Assembly (NCBI GenBank): GCA_002877855.1
Contig: PNIA01000016.1
Location: 1-35,091, forward strand
Source of the DNA: Caldisphaera sp.
Lineage (GTDB): Archaea > Thermoproteota > Thermoprotei_A > Sulfolobales > Acidilobaceae
Length of the DNA stretch: 35,091 nucleotides
Direction: 5' to 3'
Shown: piece by piece, positions 17,638 through 26,739 of the stretch
Position numbering within the stretch: position 1 is the stretch's first letter
Layout: every line of letters starts with the position of its first letter
Translations under genes and position numbers: made by a program
The notes under the pieces: model-generated
Told to the model about the DNA's origin: nothing
Database searches by the model: none
What the model saw: the letters and a program-made list of their open reading frames with translations, nothing else

Positions 17638-18597
17638 TTAATCAAACCGTTCTAAGAATTCTAGCAAGTCTGTAATCATAGATCTTGCAGTTCTATTAGA
17701 AGGACCTGCTGGACCGCTTAATGTTATTGATTCACCTTCTACGCTAAAAACAATCGAATTATAATTTCCATTTACCATACCTAATACTGAATTTTTATCT
17801 ACAACTTCTGGTTTAACAAACATTTCTTTACCGTTATAAGATGCTATATATTTAACTCTCTTCCCTTCTTTATTTGCATTTCTTATTTCATTTTCGTTTA
17901 TGTATCTTAATGGTGTTCTTCTAACATCGTTTAAACTTGATTTTATTAGTAATGTATTTAAAATAATAACTAACTTTGCAGCAGCATCATAACCTTCTAG
18001 GTCTATATTTGGGTCTGGTTCGACTAAGCCAATGCTTTTTGCTTCTTCTATTGCTTGATCTAATGTATATCCGCTTTCTACTTTTGACAAAACATAATTT
18101 GATGTTGCATTCAAAACACTCTTTATTTCTTTAATTTCTCTTCCTCTTAGTCCCTTTGCAACATCTGTTGCAGGAGTACCAGCCATAACTGTAGCCCTAT
18201 AGCCAAAAAACAATTTCTTAATAATAGAATATGTATATATGCCATCAAAATCAATGCTTAGACCAGTTTTGTCTGCCGTTATAACACTGATATTATTTTT
18301 TAAAATGATTTTATAGATGCTTAGGTTTGGTTCACCGCAGTAATATGATGGGGGGATCGTTATCATGATTAAATCAGGAAAAATTTTTTCTATAGACTCT
18401 TCGATAGATGCATTTAAAAAATTCAATTTTGGATATTTCTTTATAAAATCATCTAGTTCATTTTTCCAATTATCATCAATTTTTAATAAGCCTTTGGTTG
18501 TTAATATTCCTGAAACACTTATATTGTCAAATCTGATTAACTCTTTTGCAAGAGCTTTTCCTACATTACCAAAACCCAACAACATGATATTTTTCAT
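17638..18597 (-). CDS. hom: Homoserine dehydrogenase
   Basis: 319 residues from ATG 18597, 5 nt after GGTGA; the longer frame to 18624 includes that site. The NAD(P)-binding loop is LLGFGNVGKALAKEL. The catalytic and substrate region has ITADKTGLS and ATVMAGTPATDVAKGLRGREIKEIKSVLNATSNYVLSKV, then DPNIDLEGYDAAAKLVII. It reduces aspartate semialdehyde to homoserine for threonine and methionine. There is no ACT domain, so no built-in feedback site is visible. FGYRATVMAGTPA departs slightly from the usual ATVGGGIP. It lies 49 nt downstream of the CofE-like gene on the same strand and is probably cotranscribed. Confidence 0.93.
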   Translation of the reverse strand: MKNIMLLGFGNVGKALAKELIRFDNISVSGILTTKGLLKIDDNWKNELDDFIKKYPKLNFLNASIEESIEKIFPDLIMITIPPSYYCGEPNLSIYKIILKNNISVITADKTGLSIDFDGIYTYSIIKKLFFGYRATVMAGTPATDVAKGLRGREIKEIKSVLNATSNYVLSKVESGYTLDQAIEEAKSIGLVEPDPNIDLEGYDAAAKLVIILNTLLIKSSLNDVRRTPLRYINENEIRNANKEGKRVKYIASYNGKEMFVKPEVVDKNSVLGMVNGNYNSIVFSVEGESITLSGPAGPSNRTARSMITDLLEFLERFD

Positions 18598-18646
18598 TTT
18601 TATCACCACTTTTTTGACTATCAAATGCTATTAATCTTTATTATAT

Positions 18647-19546
18647 TTAAAGAAGTTTCAAAAACTTTAAAAACTTATCATAACCAAGAATCATGCCTGT
18701 CCTAGTAACAATTAATTTGACTGCCTCCATAGCTTTTTCAGAATCCAATCTATAATATTTTAATCCTTTATCGCTGAATTCGTATTTTAAACCTCTTATT
18801 ATTATAGCAGGTATTGATTCATCAGTTTGCTTTAAAATCAAAGCAGCTGAACTACATATTTCGTCAGCAATATTATCAACACCTCCATATTTTGGCTTGC
18901 CATAAATATCATGCTTTCCGAACCCAGAATCGATCGGTTTAATGCCATAGCAACCTATAGCCCTGTCTAATGATGCCCCATTTAACGAAACTTCCGTGTC
19001 GCATATTACAATTGCAATCTTTTTGCCTGCAATATCAGATAAGCTTTTCCATATTGTTTCTGCCTCAAAATCAGGATCTTTGGGCGGAATAGCATATAAA
19101 TCATCAGGTACATTTGATGAGTCAATCCCTGAATCAGTCCAAATTAATCCTGATCTTCTAGTTAAAAATAAATATGGATATTTATCTAAAACTTGCCTTG
19201 CATCTTCTATATTATATGCGTAGTTTTTTAAATTTAATATGTTTCTATTAAAAAATTCTTTAACTGGCAGAACAGCTAATATATCATCACTTTCTCTTAA
19301 CAATAGCTCAATCCATTTTGAATCCATAGATGATTTATTAGATATTTCAATTGCCTTTTGACTAGGTTTTAAGCTATTTATATTTATTATATAGCTCTTG
19401 GACTTCGAGACAACTTTGCTTGTAATGGCTATAATATCGTACTCTTTTAACCCACCATACTCCTTTCTAGAAGTTTCATAGATCAACCTTGACAAATCAT
19501 CTCCACTTTTTATTTCTGGCATATGTAATCCAAGCAATTCTACCAT
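18647..19546 (-). CDS. cofE: CofE-like protein (coenzyme F420-0:L-glutamate ligase family)
   Basis: 299 residues from ATG 19546, 5 nt after GAGGTGA. MPEIKSGDDLSRLIYE and DIIAITSKVVSKSKSY are the family opening. IVICDTEVSLNGASLDRAIGCYGIKPI and VDNIADEICSSAALILKQTDESIPAIIIRG are the later conserved blocks. CofE adds glutamate to F420-0 using GTP. The usual DxRGxxDxxGR block appears here as DSGFGKHDIYGKP, and DTEVS replaces DTxGRP, so this is a divergent member. Whether it truly makes F420 cannot be judged without the other cof genes, none of which is in the window. It is upstream of hom in a likely operon. Confidence 0.8.
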   Translation of the reverse strand: MVELLGLHMPEIKSGDDLSRLIYETSRKEYGGLKEYDIIAITSKVVSKSKSYIININSLKPSQKAIEISNKSSMDSKWIELLLRESDDILAVLPVKEFFNRNILNLKNYAYNIEDARQVLDKYPYLFLTRRSGLIWTDSGIDSSNVPDDLYAIPPKDPDFEAETIWKSLSDIAGKKIAIVICDTEVSLNGASLDRAIGCYGIKPIDSGFGKHDIYGKPKYGGVDNIADEICSSAALILKQTDESIPAIIIRGLKYEFSDKGLKYYRLDSEKAMEAVKLIVTRTGMILGYDKFLKFLKLL

Positions 19547-19761
19547 AATTTTCACCTCAATCAATATCTACATAAGGAAAATTTAATATTCATTACTAAT
19601 CATTTTTAAAGATATTTTACTAATAATAATTTATATTAAGTTTTCATAAACTAAATTTTAAATATTACCCTAGTATACCGATTCTTTCCTAAATAATAAA
19701 CTCAGAAACTTTTATATAGATATTGTAATTTTTTCAATTATGCTATAATAATAAATATTCT

Positions 19762-19790
19762 AGTATTACCCTTACCTTGTGGATAATACT
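19762..19790 (+). promoter_or_regulatory. Imperfect inverted repeat in the leader of gar1-tfb
   Basis: AGTATTACCC (19762-19771) and GGATAATACT (19781-19790) pair at 9 of 10 positions around a 9-nt loop. They lie 20 nt before the gar1 start and after a TATA-like GCTATAATAATA (about 19742). The core TATTACCCT is repeated 101 bp upstream (19663-19671). This could be an operator or a leader hairpin. Confidence 0.4.
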
Positions 19791-19810
19791 AAAAAAGATG
19801 GGAGATATTA

Positions 19811-20104
19811 TTGGTGTCAAAGAATAAAAAAGAGAAAATAGTATTGCTGGGCAAACCTAAAAATAAAGTAATGCAATATGTTATAGTTGAAATAATAAAC
19901 AAAAATATAAAATTAAAGATAAATGATAAATTATTTAATAGCAAACTCGATCCTATAGGAAAAATAAAAGATGTTATAGGTAATGTTAATAAACCATATG
20001 CTGTCATAAAGCCTATAGATATAGAGAATTTTGATTTTATTCAACCCATTTTTATTTCCCACAAAGCTGTGGGCGAAAGGCAAAGACACTATAGGAGCAG
20101 GTGA
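19811..20104 (+). CDS. gar1: H/ACA RNP protein Gar1
   Basis: About 97 residues. The beta-barrel core DPIGKIKDVIGNVNKPYAVIKP is diagnostic of Gar1, which binds Cbf5 in H/ACA guide RNPs and promotes substrate turnover in rRNA pseudouridylation. The N-terminus is Lys-rich and the C-terminus ends RQRHYRSR. The start is TTG 19811 or GTG 19814; GGAGAT at 19801-19806 favours the GTG by spacing. It ends 7 nt before tfb, in a gar1-tfb pairing seen widely in archaea. Confidence 0.9.
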   Translation: MVSKNKKEKIVLLGKPKNKVMQYVIVEIINKNIKLKINDKLFNSKLDPIGKIKDVIGNVNKPYAVIKPIDIENFDFIQPIFISHKAVGERQRHYRSR

Positions 20105-20111
20105 TAAAATT

Positions 20112-21059
20112 ATGAATTCTTTTAAATGCCCCTATTGCGGCTATTCGCCTCTTGTTTCAACGCCTGATGGAAAGTTGGTCTGTCCTAATTGCGGTAGTAT
20201 TGTTAGTGAAAATTTGATAAGTGAGAAATCTGAATGGAGTAAATTTAATGAAAAGGGAATGCAAAATACTAAAGGGGTGGAAAGAGCTTCCGAAGCTATA
20301 AATAGTCTTAGGCATGATATGGGTATAGGGGATCTAAGTTTTGAAAAGCCTAAAAAAAGGAATTATATGAAAATACCAAATCGTACTTTAATTAAAAATA
20401 TTAGGCATGCTGTTTCGAGAGATGAAAGACCTCAAATAGATTTATTCTCATTAGCAAACAAAGCTGCTAGCACATTTGATTTATCTAGAGGAGCTAAGGA
20501 TACATTGGCTGATATGCTTCACAATTATATAGATAAAAACGCTGGTTCTTATAAAGATAAAAGCGCCATAGTAGCAGCCGCATTTTCTAAAGTAGTAGAA
20601 ATTTATAATTTAAATATATCACAAAGCGAAATTGAGGAATATTTTAATATTGATAACAATAAACTATGGGAGGGTAAAAAGAAACTTAATGAATTAGGAA
20701 TATTTGAAAAATATTTAAAAAATCAGGAAATGATTAGAGCTACGTATCAAAGGACTTCAGATAGATATATCGATAGAGTTTTATCTTATGTTAATAGAAT
20801 AATATCAGATTTAAATTTACCCCAAGATTTAGCCATAGAGTCAATAAGATTTGTCAGAGAATCCATATCTTCAGGGAAAACATTGTACGGAAAAAGACCA
20901 GAAGCGATAGCTGCAGCAAGTGTTTACTTAATTTCTAGGTTAAATAACTACGATATAAGCCAAAAAGAAATAGCAAACTCTGTTAGTATAAAAGAATCTA
21001 CTGTGAGAAAGCTGTACAAGTTTTTAATAACAAATATGGCAGTCATAGTTTCTGTATGA
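20112..21059 (+). CDS. tfb: Transcription initiation factor B (TFB)
   Basis: 315 residues from ATG 20112, 7 nt after GGTGA (20100-20104); the longer frame from 20031 would overlap gar1. The N-terminal zinc ribbon is CPYCG...LVCPNCGSIVSE, and a B-reader/linker region includes LRHDMGIGDLS. Two cyclin-like repeats follow (about 110-205 and 210-315) with SAIVAAAFSKVVEIYN and RPEAIAAASVYLISRL, the second ending in a helix-turn-helix (SQKEIANSVSIKESTVRKLYKFL). It recruits RNA polymerase to TBP-bound promoters and reads the BRE. The linker lacks the usual Arg-rich stretch and the HDxGL motif appears as HDMGI, so it is a somewhat divergent TFB. Whether another tfb exists is unknown. Confidence 0.95.
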   Translation: MNSFKCPYCGYSPLVSTPDGKLVCPNCGSIVSENLISEKSEWSKFNEKGMQNTKGVERASEAINSLRHDMGIGDLSFEKPKKRNYMKIPNRTLIKNIRHAVSRDERPQIDLFSLANKAASTFDLSRGAKDTLADMLHNYIDKNAGSYKDKSAIVAAAFSKVVEIYNLNISQSEIEEYFNIDNNKLWEGKKKLNELGIFEKYLKNQEMIRATYQRTSDRYIDRVLSYVNRIISDLNLPQDLAIESIRFVRESISSGKTLYGKRPEAIAAASVYLISRLNNYDISQKEIANSVSIKESTVRKLYKFLITNMAVIVSV

Positions 21060-21124
21060 ATATTTTATTTCATTTAACCCTGTTACCCCTTTTTAACTCT
21101 TAAACATAGTAATACTTAATAATA

Positions 21125-24100
21125 GTGGTGTTGAGCTTGCTTATTGAGATACTAACAATGGCAGTTATATTAACATTATTTGGCATAATATTTTCTTTAA
21201 TTTATTATAATTCTAAAAGATATTTAAATGGTAGTAAAAAAAGAGTTTCTAATATTTTTAAAAAAGTTTATATAGAATTAATTGAATGGCATTTAAAAAC
21301 TTCAAGGAATGAATTTTCAAAATATGCACAACTTTTCTTGAATGATGATAAATTAGATAGATTGAAATTAAGCAAATTAATTAGAGAAATGAAAGAATGC
21401 CCAAAGGATTCTGAGTACTTATCTGATTACTTGGTAAGGCTGGGATTATATGAAGACTTAATATTGCTTTCATCTAAAGGATGTTCTGTAACATCAAGAT
21501 CAATAATGGAAGCTAGAAATGCTTTGCTAGCTTTAGGAATAACAAAATGGGAAAAAGAGGCGAGCAAAATATTAGGGAAAGAATCTATACTATCAAAAAA
21601 AGCCGATTTAATATCTCTGTATTGTACTAAAAATAAAATAAGTGCATATATTGATGGAATAATAATATCAATACCACCAAGCGGATCTGAATGGAGAATT
21701 GGAGACCCTTACGAGGGATTGGAATCATTGTTAGAATCTGTCAAGCCGTCGAAAATAATTTATTGGGGGAATTGCAATCTGCAAAACAATATAGATAAGA
21801 TAGATGCAAAAGCATTATACACCATAGCATTCCCTGATTCAGAGCCTTCATTGGTTTCTGCATATTTTAATTTAATGATACCATCGAGTGTAGAAAATGC
21901 AAAAGCAGTATATGATGCAGCAATAATCTCCAAAACTGTCTTAGAGAATCTGAAAATAGATTGGAATAATATGCCAGATGAAGTTAAATTAGCTTATAGC
22001 TTACCCAATACAGAAATAAAAAGATACGAATCTAATGAAGTTATTATTACCGATAAACCCCGTTTAATAAAGCCTATTTGGAAACCATATATAATAAAAG
22101 ATTTACCTTTAAATGGTACATCGTGGGACTATGCAGCAAGGGTTTCTATAGCTGTTTTAAAAAACAGAAGAGGTGATATTGCAAAGGCAGCAGTAATCAA
22201 AAGAGGGAATTCCTTAGATAAGTCTTTGCCTTATTTAATAGCCAGTAATATAGTTAAGAATACAAACAAAATAAAAATTAATGATCAAGTTGAGCCCTGG
22301 GATCTAGATTGTATAAATGATATAGAGAATGCTAAGCTAGATTGCACAGGTAATTCAGAAGACTGTTTATTAGTGCATGGATTAACACTTTGGGAAAAAG
22401 AATTAATAAACTTAGGTGAAGTTATTCCATGCAAAGAAAATGATGAAAATTCTAATGGATTAACTATAAATGATAGGATCAATTCAAAAATTAAGAATTT
22501 AAGGGTTGATGGTTTTATATATCCAAATATATCAAAACTGTTTAATATTTCTGGCACAGATAAATCAAAGGTAAACGTTCTTTCATATTCTAATGAGATC
22601 AGAGATCCAGATAAAATTATTGAAGGTAGTATTAAATTAATAAATAAAGAAGGAAGAAAATTGATTATAACCCCTAATAATGCACTAGCAGAAATTATAT
22701 CAAAATCAATTGATTCAATCTTAATTAATTCGATTCAAGATGCAGAACTATGGTTTAATTCAGGAAAAATTGGTATAATATCTTGGAGTTTAAATCAAGC
22801 TTTTCCTGAAATTTCTTCTGTTGCAGATAATATCGTATTGCTATTTCCTGAAAGATTAGCTAATAACGCGCCATATATAAATAATTTAAATAACATGTAT
22901 GAATATTATATCGGAAGAGCTCTAGAACTGGCATCAAAATATGGAGGAAATACGATATCTAGAGCTTTAGGCCTCTTTAATAACAAAAATTATGTTGAAT
23001 TAGTAAATCCGAAAGTAAATGCTAACATTAAAGAAGCAAAAATTGATGATAAAATTTTAATTAATGAAATCAACAAAATATTTCAAAAAATTTGGAGATC
23101 CAATCTAAGACCATATCAAGAAACAGGAATTTCTGCGCTTCTAAAAATGATAAAAAGTGAAAATCCGACAGCAGAGCTAATAATATTGCCAACCGGAGCG
23201 GGTAAGAGTGCAATATTTCAAATTTCATCAAAGGTTTTAGCAGATTCTGGATTTGGGGGATCAGCAATTATAGTATCTCCATTGAAAGCATTGATACATG
23301 ACCAAGTAGAAAATGCAAAAAGGAAGGGTTTTAATACATTATATATAGATTCAAGCATTTCTCAAACAAAAAGATTAGATATCATAATGCTAGCAAAATC
23401 AGGTTTTCTTGACTTCTTATATTTGACTCCAGAAAGATTTGGAACAGATGTAATAGATGATATATTTGAAAATGGTTTTCCATCTATAGTTGTTTTGGAT
23501 GAAGCTCATACACTATCAAAATGGGGATTTAGCTTTAGACCAAGCTATTTATATATGGCTACAAAACTTCAAAAATTAAGAAAAAACGGATATCCGCCCG
23601 TTATAGCTTTAACAGCTACTGCACCAAAAGATGTAATAGATGATATAATCGATGGATTAGGCTATAACCATAGTAATGTCGATATACATGAGATTTCATT
23701 AAAAACCCAAGAAACAATATCTATAGAATACAACAATAAACCAATAGTTTTAATTGCCCCTACAATAAGAGATGAACTAAAATTTGATGTAATACCAGTT
23801 CCTGAGTCTGGAAATGAAAGACTTAATTTATTGGCTGAAAATATAGTATCTTTAGAAAAATGGGCCAAAACTATATCTTATCCGTATCTAGGTCTTATAT
23901 TTGTGCCATACGTAGAAAGTAAAAATATGTGGTGGTTTAATGCAGAAGATTTATCAATATGGCTTAAAGATAAAATAAATAAAGAAGTGTTGTTTTATCA
24001 TGGTAAGCTAAGCGAATCGAAAAGAAAGGATGTTGAGAAAAAATTAGTAGAAATTTCTAATAAAGGAGATGGAACAAACTTGGCCGTTGTTACAAAGGCT

Positions 24101-25330
24101 TTTGGCATGGGTATTGATATACCTAACATTAGATTTGTTATTCATGCTATGCCTAGTGAAAGCATTGAAGATTTTTATCAAGAATCTGGAAGGGCAGGAA
24201 GAGACGGGAATGAGGCTAAAATAATTACTTTTTATAATTCATCGGACATAATGAAGAGGAAGGCTCTTGCTCAAAAGTCAATTATAAAACCCAGTGAAGC
24301 GCTAAACACATATAACAAAATTATAGCTTATAAATCCTTTTTATCAGACTCTTCGGGCAAAGCTGATTTGATACCGATTCCATTAAAAGTTTTAAATAAG
24401 GATGAGTGGACTGCTGTTAAATATCTTGATATATTGAGAAATTCAGGTAGCTTGGACTATATCTTAATTAGAGGGCCTTTAAAGGCTTATGAAGTTGATA
24501 GAAAAGAAATTGAAGCTGTTTCAAATATATGCATACCAATGGAAAAGGGAATTTGCATTGCTAAAGATGGATTAAACAGAATTAATAAAGAATGGAAGCC
24601 ATTAAATTTATCAACTAGCATTTGCAAAAGAGATAACAAAAGATATGAGGCAATTATATCAACAAGTAAAATAAATAATGATAAAAATTGTATTTCATAT
24701 TCTTCGTCGTCATACGATGACGGTCTTATTTCATTAATTTCACTATCTCCAGGAGAAAAAAGGCAAATGAAGTTTTTAGATGAAGATATGTTCAATGAAG
24801 TGTTGAGATTTGCAAAAAGAGAGCTTCAAAAAATTGAAGATATGCAGAAACTAATAGAAGAGGCAACATATGTAAGATCAAGAAATGGACCAAGTAGTGT
24901 TGATTACTTAATAAAGAAAAGGATTGATGAATACTTGACAAAACCAATAAAAAGGATTGATAGCAAAAAAATACCTGAGCTAGGAACAATCAACTATTGT
25001 ACCCCATTAAGGGATTGTGCAGAAAAAATATCTCAAACCATTGTTAAATTAGAAAATAATTTTGGAGAAGAAAATGTAACAATAGCTGTAAATTCTATTG
25101 AAAATCTTAAAATTATTGAAGATGAATATAGAAAAATAACAGGTAAAACACCTCAATTTTCAATCAATGCATATAGAAAAATTTTAAGTAATTTAAGAAA
25201 AAATGAAACAGAAAAAATAATGGATATCGGCTATGTTGTTATATTAACAAAAAAGAGCAGTAAAACAGAAATAATTGAAGAAGCACTAAAGAATTATAAA
25301 TTTTCTGTATCATATTTTTATAAATTTTAG
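21125..25330 (+). CDS. Giant RecQ-type DEAH helicase with N-terminal membrane segment
   Basis: 1401 residues, two to three times a typical RecQ. Residues about 4-27 form a hydrophobic helix followed by a Lys/Arg-rich stretch, suggesting a membrane anchor. Residues 30-650 are unassigned; the part around 515-580 (KLIITPNNALAEII...IGIISWSLNQAFPE...DNIVLLFPER) resembles a helicase lobe without catalytic motifs. The motor is complete: RPYQETG, Walker A PTGAGKS (689-695, Lys694), VSPLKALIHDQ, DEAHTLSKWGFSFRPSYL (792 onward, the RecQ signature), ALTATAP (828-834), VVTKAFGMGIDIPNI and QESGRAGRDG (1019-1028). The last 330 residues contain scattered Cys (two CxxxxxC pairs) but no clear RecQ zinc or HRDC domain. 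The start is uncertain among GTG 21125 and TTG 21131/21137. Expected activity: ATP-driven 3'-5' DNA unwinding. Its biological role is unknown. Confidence 0.88.
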   Translation: MVLSLLIEILTMAVILTLFGIIFSLIYYNSKRYLNGSKKRVSNIFKKVYIELIEWHLKTSRNEFSKYAQLFLNDDKLDRLKLSKLIREMKECPKDSEYLSDYLVRLGLYEDLILLSSKGCSVTSRSIMEARNALLALGITKWEKEASKILGKESILSKKADLISLYCTKNKISAYIDGIIISIPPSGSEWRIGDPYEGLESLLESVKPSKIIYWGNCNLQNNIDKIDAKALYTIAFPDSEPSLVSAYFNLMIPSSVENAKAVYDAAIISKTVLENLKIDWNNMPDEVKLAYSLPNTEIKRYESNEVIITDKPRLIKPIWKPYIIKDLPLNGTSWDYAARVSIAVLKNRRGDIAKAAVIKRGNSLDKSLPYLIASNIVKNTNKIKINDQVEPWDLDCINDIENAKLDCTGNSEDCLLVHGLTLWEKELINLGEVIPCKENDENSNGLTINDRINSKIKNLRVDGFIYPNISKLFNISGTDKSKVNVLSYSNEIRDPDKIIEGSIKLINKEGRKLIITPNNALAEIISKSIDSILINSIQDAELWFNSGKIGIISWSLNQAFPEISSVADNIVLLFPERLANNAPYINNLNNMYEYYIGRALELASKYGGNTISRALGLFNNKNYVELVNPKVNANIKEAKIDDKILINEINKIFQKIWRSNLRPYQETGISALLKMIKSENPTAELIILPTGAGKSAIFQISSKVLADSGFGGSAIIVSPLKALIHDQVENAKRKGFNTLYIDSSISQTKRLDIIMLAKSGFLDFLYLTPERFGTDVIDDIFENGFPSIVVLDEAHTLSKWGFSFRPSYLYMATKLQKLRKNGYPPVIALTATAPKDVIDDIIDGLGYNHSNVDIHEISLKTQETISIEYNNKPIVLIAPTIRDELKFDVIPVPESGNERLNLLAENIVSLEKWAKTISYPYLGLIFVPYVESKNMWWFNAEDLSIWLKDKINKEVLFYHGKLSESKRKDVEKKLVEISNKGDGTNLAVVTKAFGMGIDIPNIRFVIHAMPSESIEDFYQESGRAGRDGNEAKIITFYNSSDIMKRKALAQKSIIKPSEALNTYNKIIAYKSFLSDSSGKADLIPIPLKVLNKDEWTAVKYLDILRNSGSLDYILIRGPLKAYEVDRKEIEAVSNICIPMEKGICIAKDGLNRINKEWKPLNLSTSICKRDNKRYEAIISTSKINNDKNCISYSSSSYDDGLISLISLSPGEKRQMKFLDEDMFNEVLRFAKRELQKIEDMQKLIEEATYVRSRNGPSSVDYLIKKRIDEYLTKPIKRIDSKKIPELGTINYCTPLRDCAEKISQTIVKLENNFGEENVTIAVNSIENLKIIEDEYRKITGKTPQFSINAYRKILSNLRKNETEKIMDIGYVVILTKKSSKTEIIEEALKNYKFSVSYFYKF

Positions 25331-25404
25331 ATGAAAGTAAGTAATACTAACTATTATAGACTAAGTTTTTTTCAGGATTAGTTTAATATATGAAGGTGTA
25401 AAAT

Positions 25405-25656
25405 ATGTCTCTTCAGGCTATACATCAGATATTTGGTATGATAATATCTCACATCCCAGGTGTTTCAACAAACGGAGTAAGCTATTATATAGCATTTGCT
25501 GGTGTTGCAATTTTGCTAACATTTGTTATAGCTGGTGTTATAATAGTTTTGGCGAAGGCATTAAGAGCTACATGGAATTTAACACCGTCAGGATTTCTTA
25601 AATTACTGCTCGCCCTAGGAATTATACTGGTTATTGTTGGGATCGTCGTTCCATAA
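25405..25656 (+). CDS. Small two-helix membrane protein
   Basis: 83 residues, with GGTG 7 nt upstream of the ATG. Hydrophobic segments are at about 26-50 and 63-83, joined by a basic loop (KALRATWNLTPSG); the N-terminus contains three His and a short amphipathic stretch. No family is recognised. It is not the ATP synthase rotor subunit K, because no acidic or Gln ion-binding residue lies mid-helix. It lies 74 nt after the giant helicase gene on the same strand and overlaps the 3' end of convergent atpD by 26 bp. Confidence 0.7.
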   Translation: MSLQAIHQIFGMIISHIPGVSTNGVSYYIAFAGVAILLTFVIAGVIIVLAKALRATWNLTPSGFLKLLLALGIILVIVGIVVP

Positions 25657-26305
25657 TAACTTCTTGCGTTTTTTCTTCAGCTTGAACACGTTTTCTTTTA
25701 AGCATTTTCAATCTAACGAAATCTTCTCTCATACGTTCGTCAAGCACTGAAGTAATATATTTGATTGTTTTTTCATAACTTGGCAATATGACGTAATCAA
25801 GGGCATTTATCAATCTTTGAGTATCTTTTAATTCATCAATGAGCCTTAAAATGGTTTCTTCATACATAGCCAAATTAAGTATTGACGGTAATATTTCTTT
25901 TAGTTTAATATAACTTTCTATCAAATCTGGAGAAGAACCAGGTTGAAATGCAGGATTAGCCAGGCTTTCAAGAATTGGAGAAAAGATCGGAGTCTTCACC
26001 GAAAACAAAACTCTAATCCCAGTTTTTATCTTAAAGCTTTCTTGAACCGACTCTGCATACTCATTGACCTTTAATAAACCTTCTGATGCAACCCCTCTAT
26101 AATATGATGTAAAAAGACCAACAATGTTTCCGAAAACCTCATTTTGATATTTATCATAATCTTCTGCAGTACTTCTTATATAATGTAGTAGCACTTCTCT
26201 TTTTTCTTCCATAACTCTCCTTACTCTTCTGATCATAGCAAGATCTCTTTTTAACCTTATCAAATTAATTTTCGTCGGTAAAGTCCTTCTTGGATCTACA
26301 GCCAA
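25631..26305 (-). CDS. atpD: A/V-type ATP synthase subunit D (central stalk)
   Basis: 224 residues from TTG 26305, preceded by GGAGG at about 6 nt; the ATG at 26332 would place that site inside the gene and add nine residues. VDPRRTLPTKINLIRLKRDLAMIRRVRRVMEEKREVLL is the N-terminal coiled-coil. LINALDYVILPSYEKTIKYITSVLDERMREDFVRLKMLKRKR is the classic C-terminal coil. Subunit D forms the rotating shaft that couples the A3B3 head to the membrane ring. No other ATP synthase subunit gene is next to it, so the complex is encoded in pieces. It is convergent with the small membrane protein gene. Confidence 0.93.
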   Translation of the reverse strand: MAVDPRRTLPTKINLIRLKRDLAMIRRVRRVMEEKREVLLHYIRSTAEDYDKYQNEVFGNIVGLFTSYYRGVASEGLLKVNEYAESVQESFKIKTGIRVLFSVKTPIFSPILESLANPAFQPGSSPDLIESYIKLKEILPSILNLAMYEETILRLIDELKDTQRLINALDYVILPSYEKTIKYITSVLDERMREDFVRLKMLKRKRVQAEEKTQEVIMERRSQQ

Positions 26306-26739
26306 ATTTATTCCTCCACATTTTTTATACATTTCATAATATTTAAGTTTTCTGAAACTTTTATATTATTCAAAACATATATTCAAAATATACATTAGCA
26401 TACTATCGAATGCATAAGCATTTGAATGGCATTAAGCAAATTTATGATTATTTAGAAAAACTTATTGTTTTAATCTTACATAAAATTTATAATAGTATAA
26501 TCATTACAAAATAACAAAAAAGATAAAATTTCTTTAGAAAGGCCTAAATGAAGCATGTAAATGAAATAAAAAGATAACATGAATAGATAATTCTATCTTT
26601 AATTTTAAAAAAATTCAAATCGAAAAATTGATAAATAATTTAAAGTAAGCTTATTTAAGATCGGATAGTTCTTAACTCAAATGGGAAATCTTAAGATAAG
26701 AGAATTTAATTAGTATCATGTAGAAGAATAGTGAAAACC
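26306..26739. other. 434-bp divergent intergenic region between atpD and pelota
   Basis: AT-rich throughout, with TATA-like stretches facing both ways (for example about 26355-26365 for atpD and GAATTTAATTAG near 26701 for pelota). A small inverted repeat AATGC-ataa-GCATT is at 26409-26422. A 34-codon ATG frame (26410-26514) with a TATA-like sequence about 30 bp upstream could be a tiny leaderless gene, but composition and lack of any recognisable family make it unsafe to call. Confidence 0.45.

Noticed and set aside
25405..25656. ATP synthase subunit K
   Set aside because: Two helices and proximity to atpD suggested it, but no ion-binding Glu/Gln is present within a helix.
26410..26514. 34-codon ATG frame upstream of pelota
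   Set aside because: Possible leaderless micro-gene, but composition matches random AT-rich DNA and there is no homology cue.
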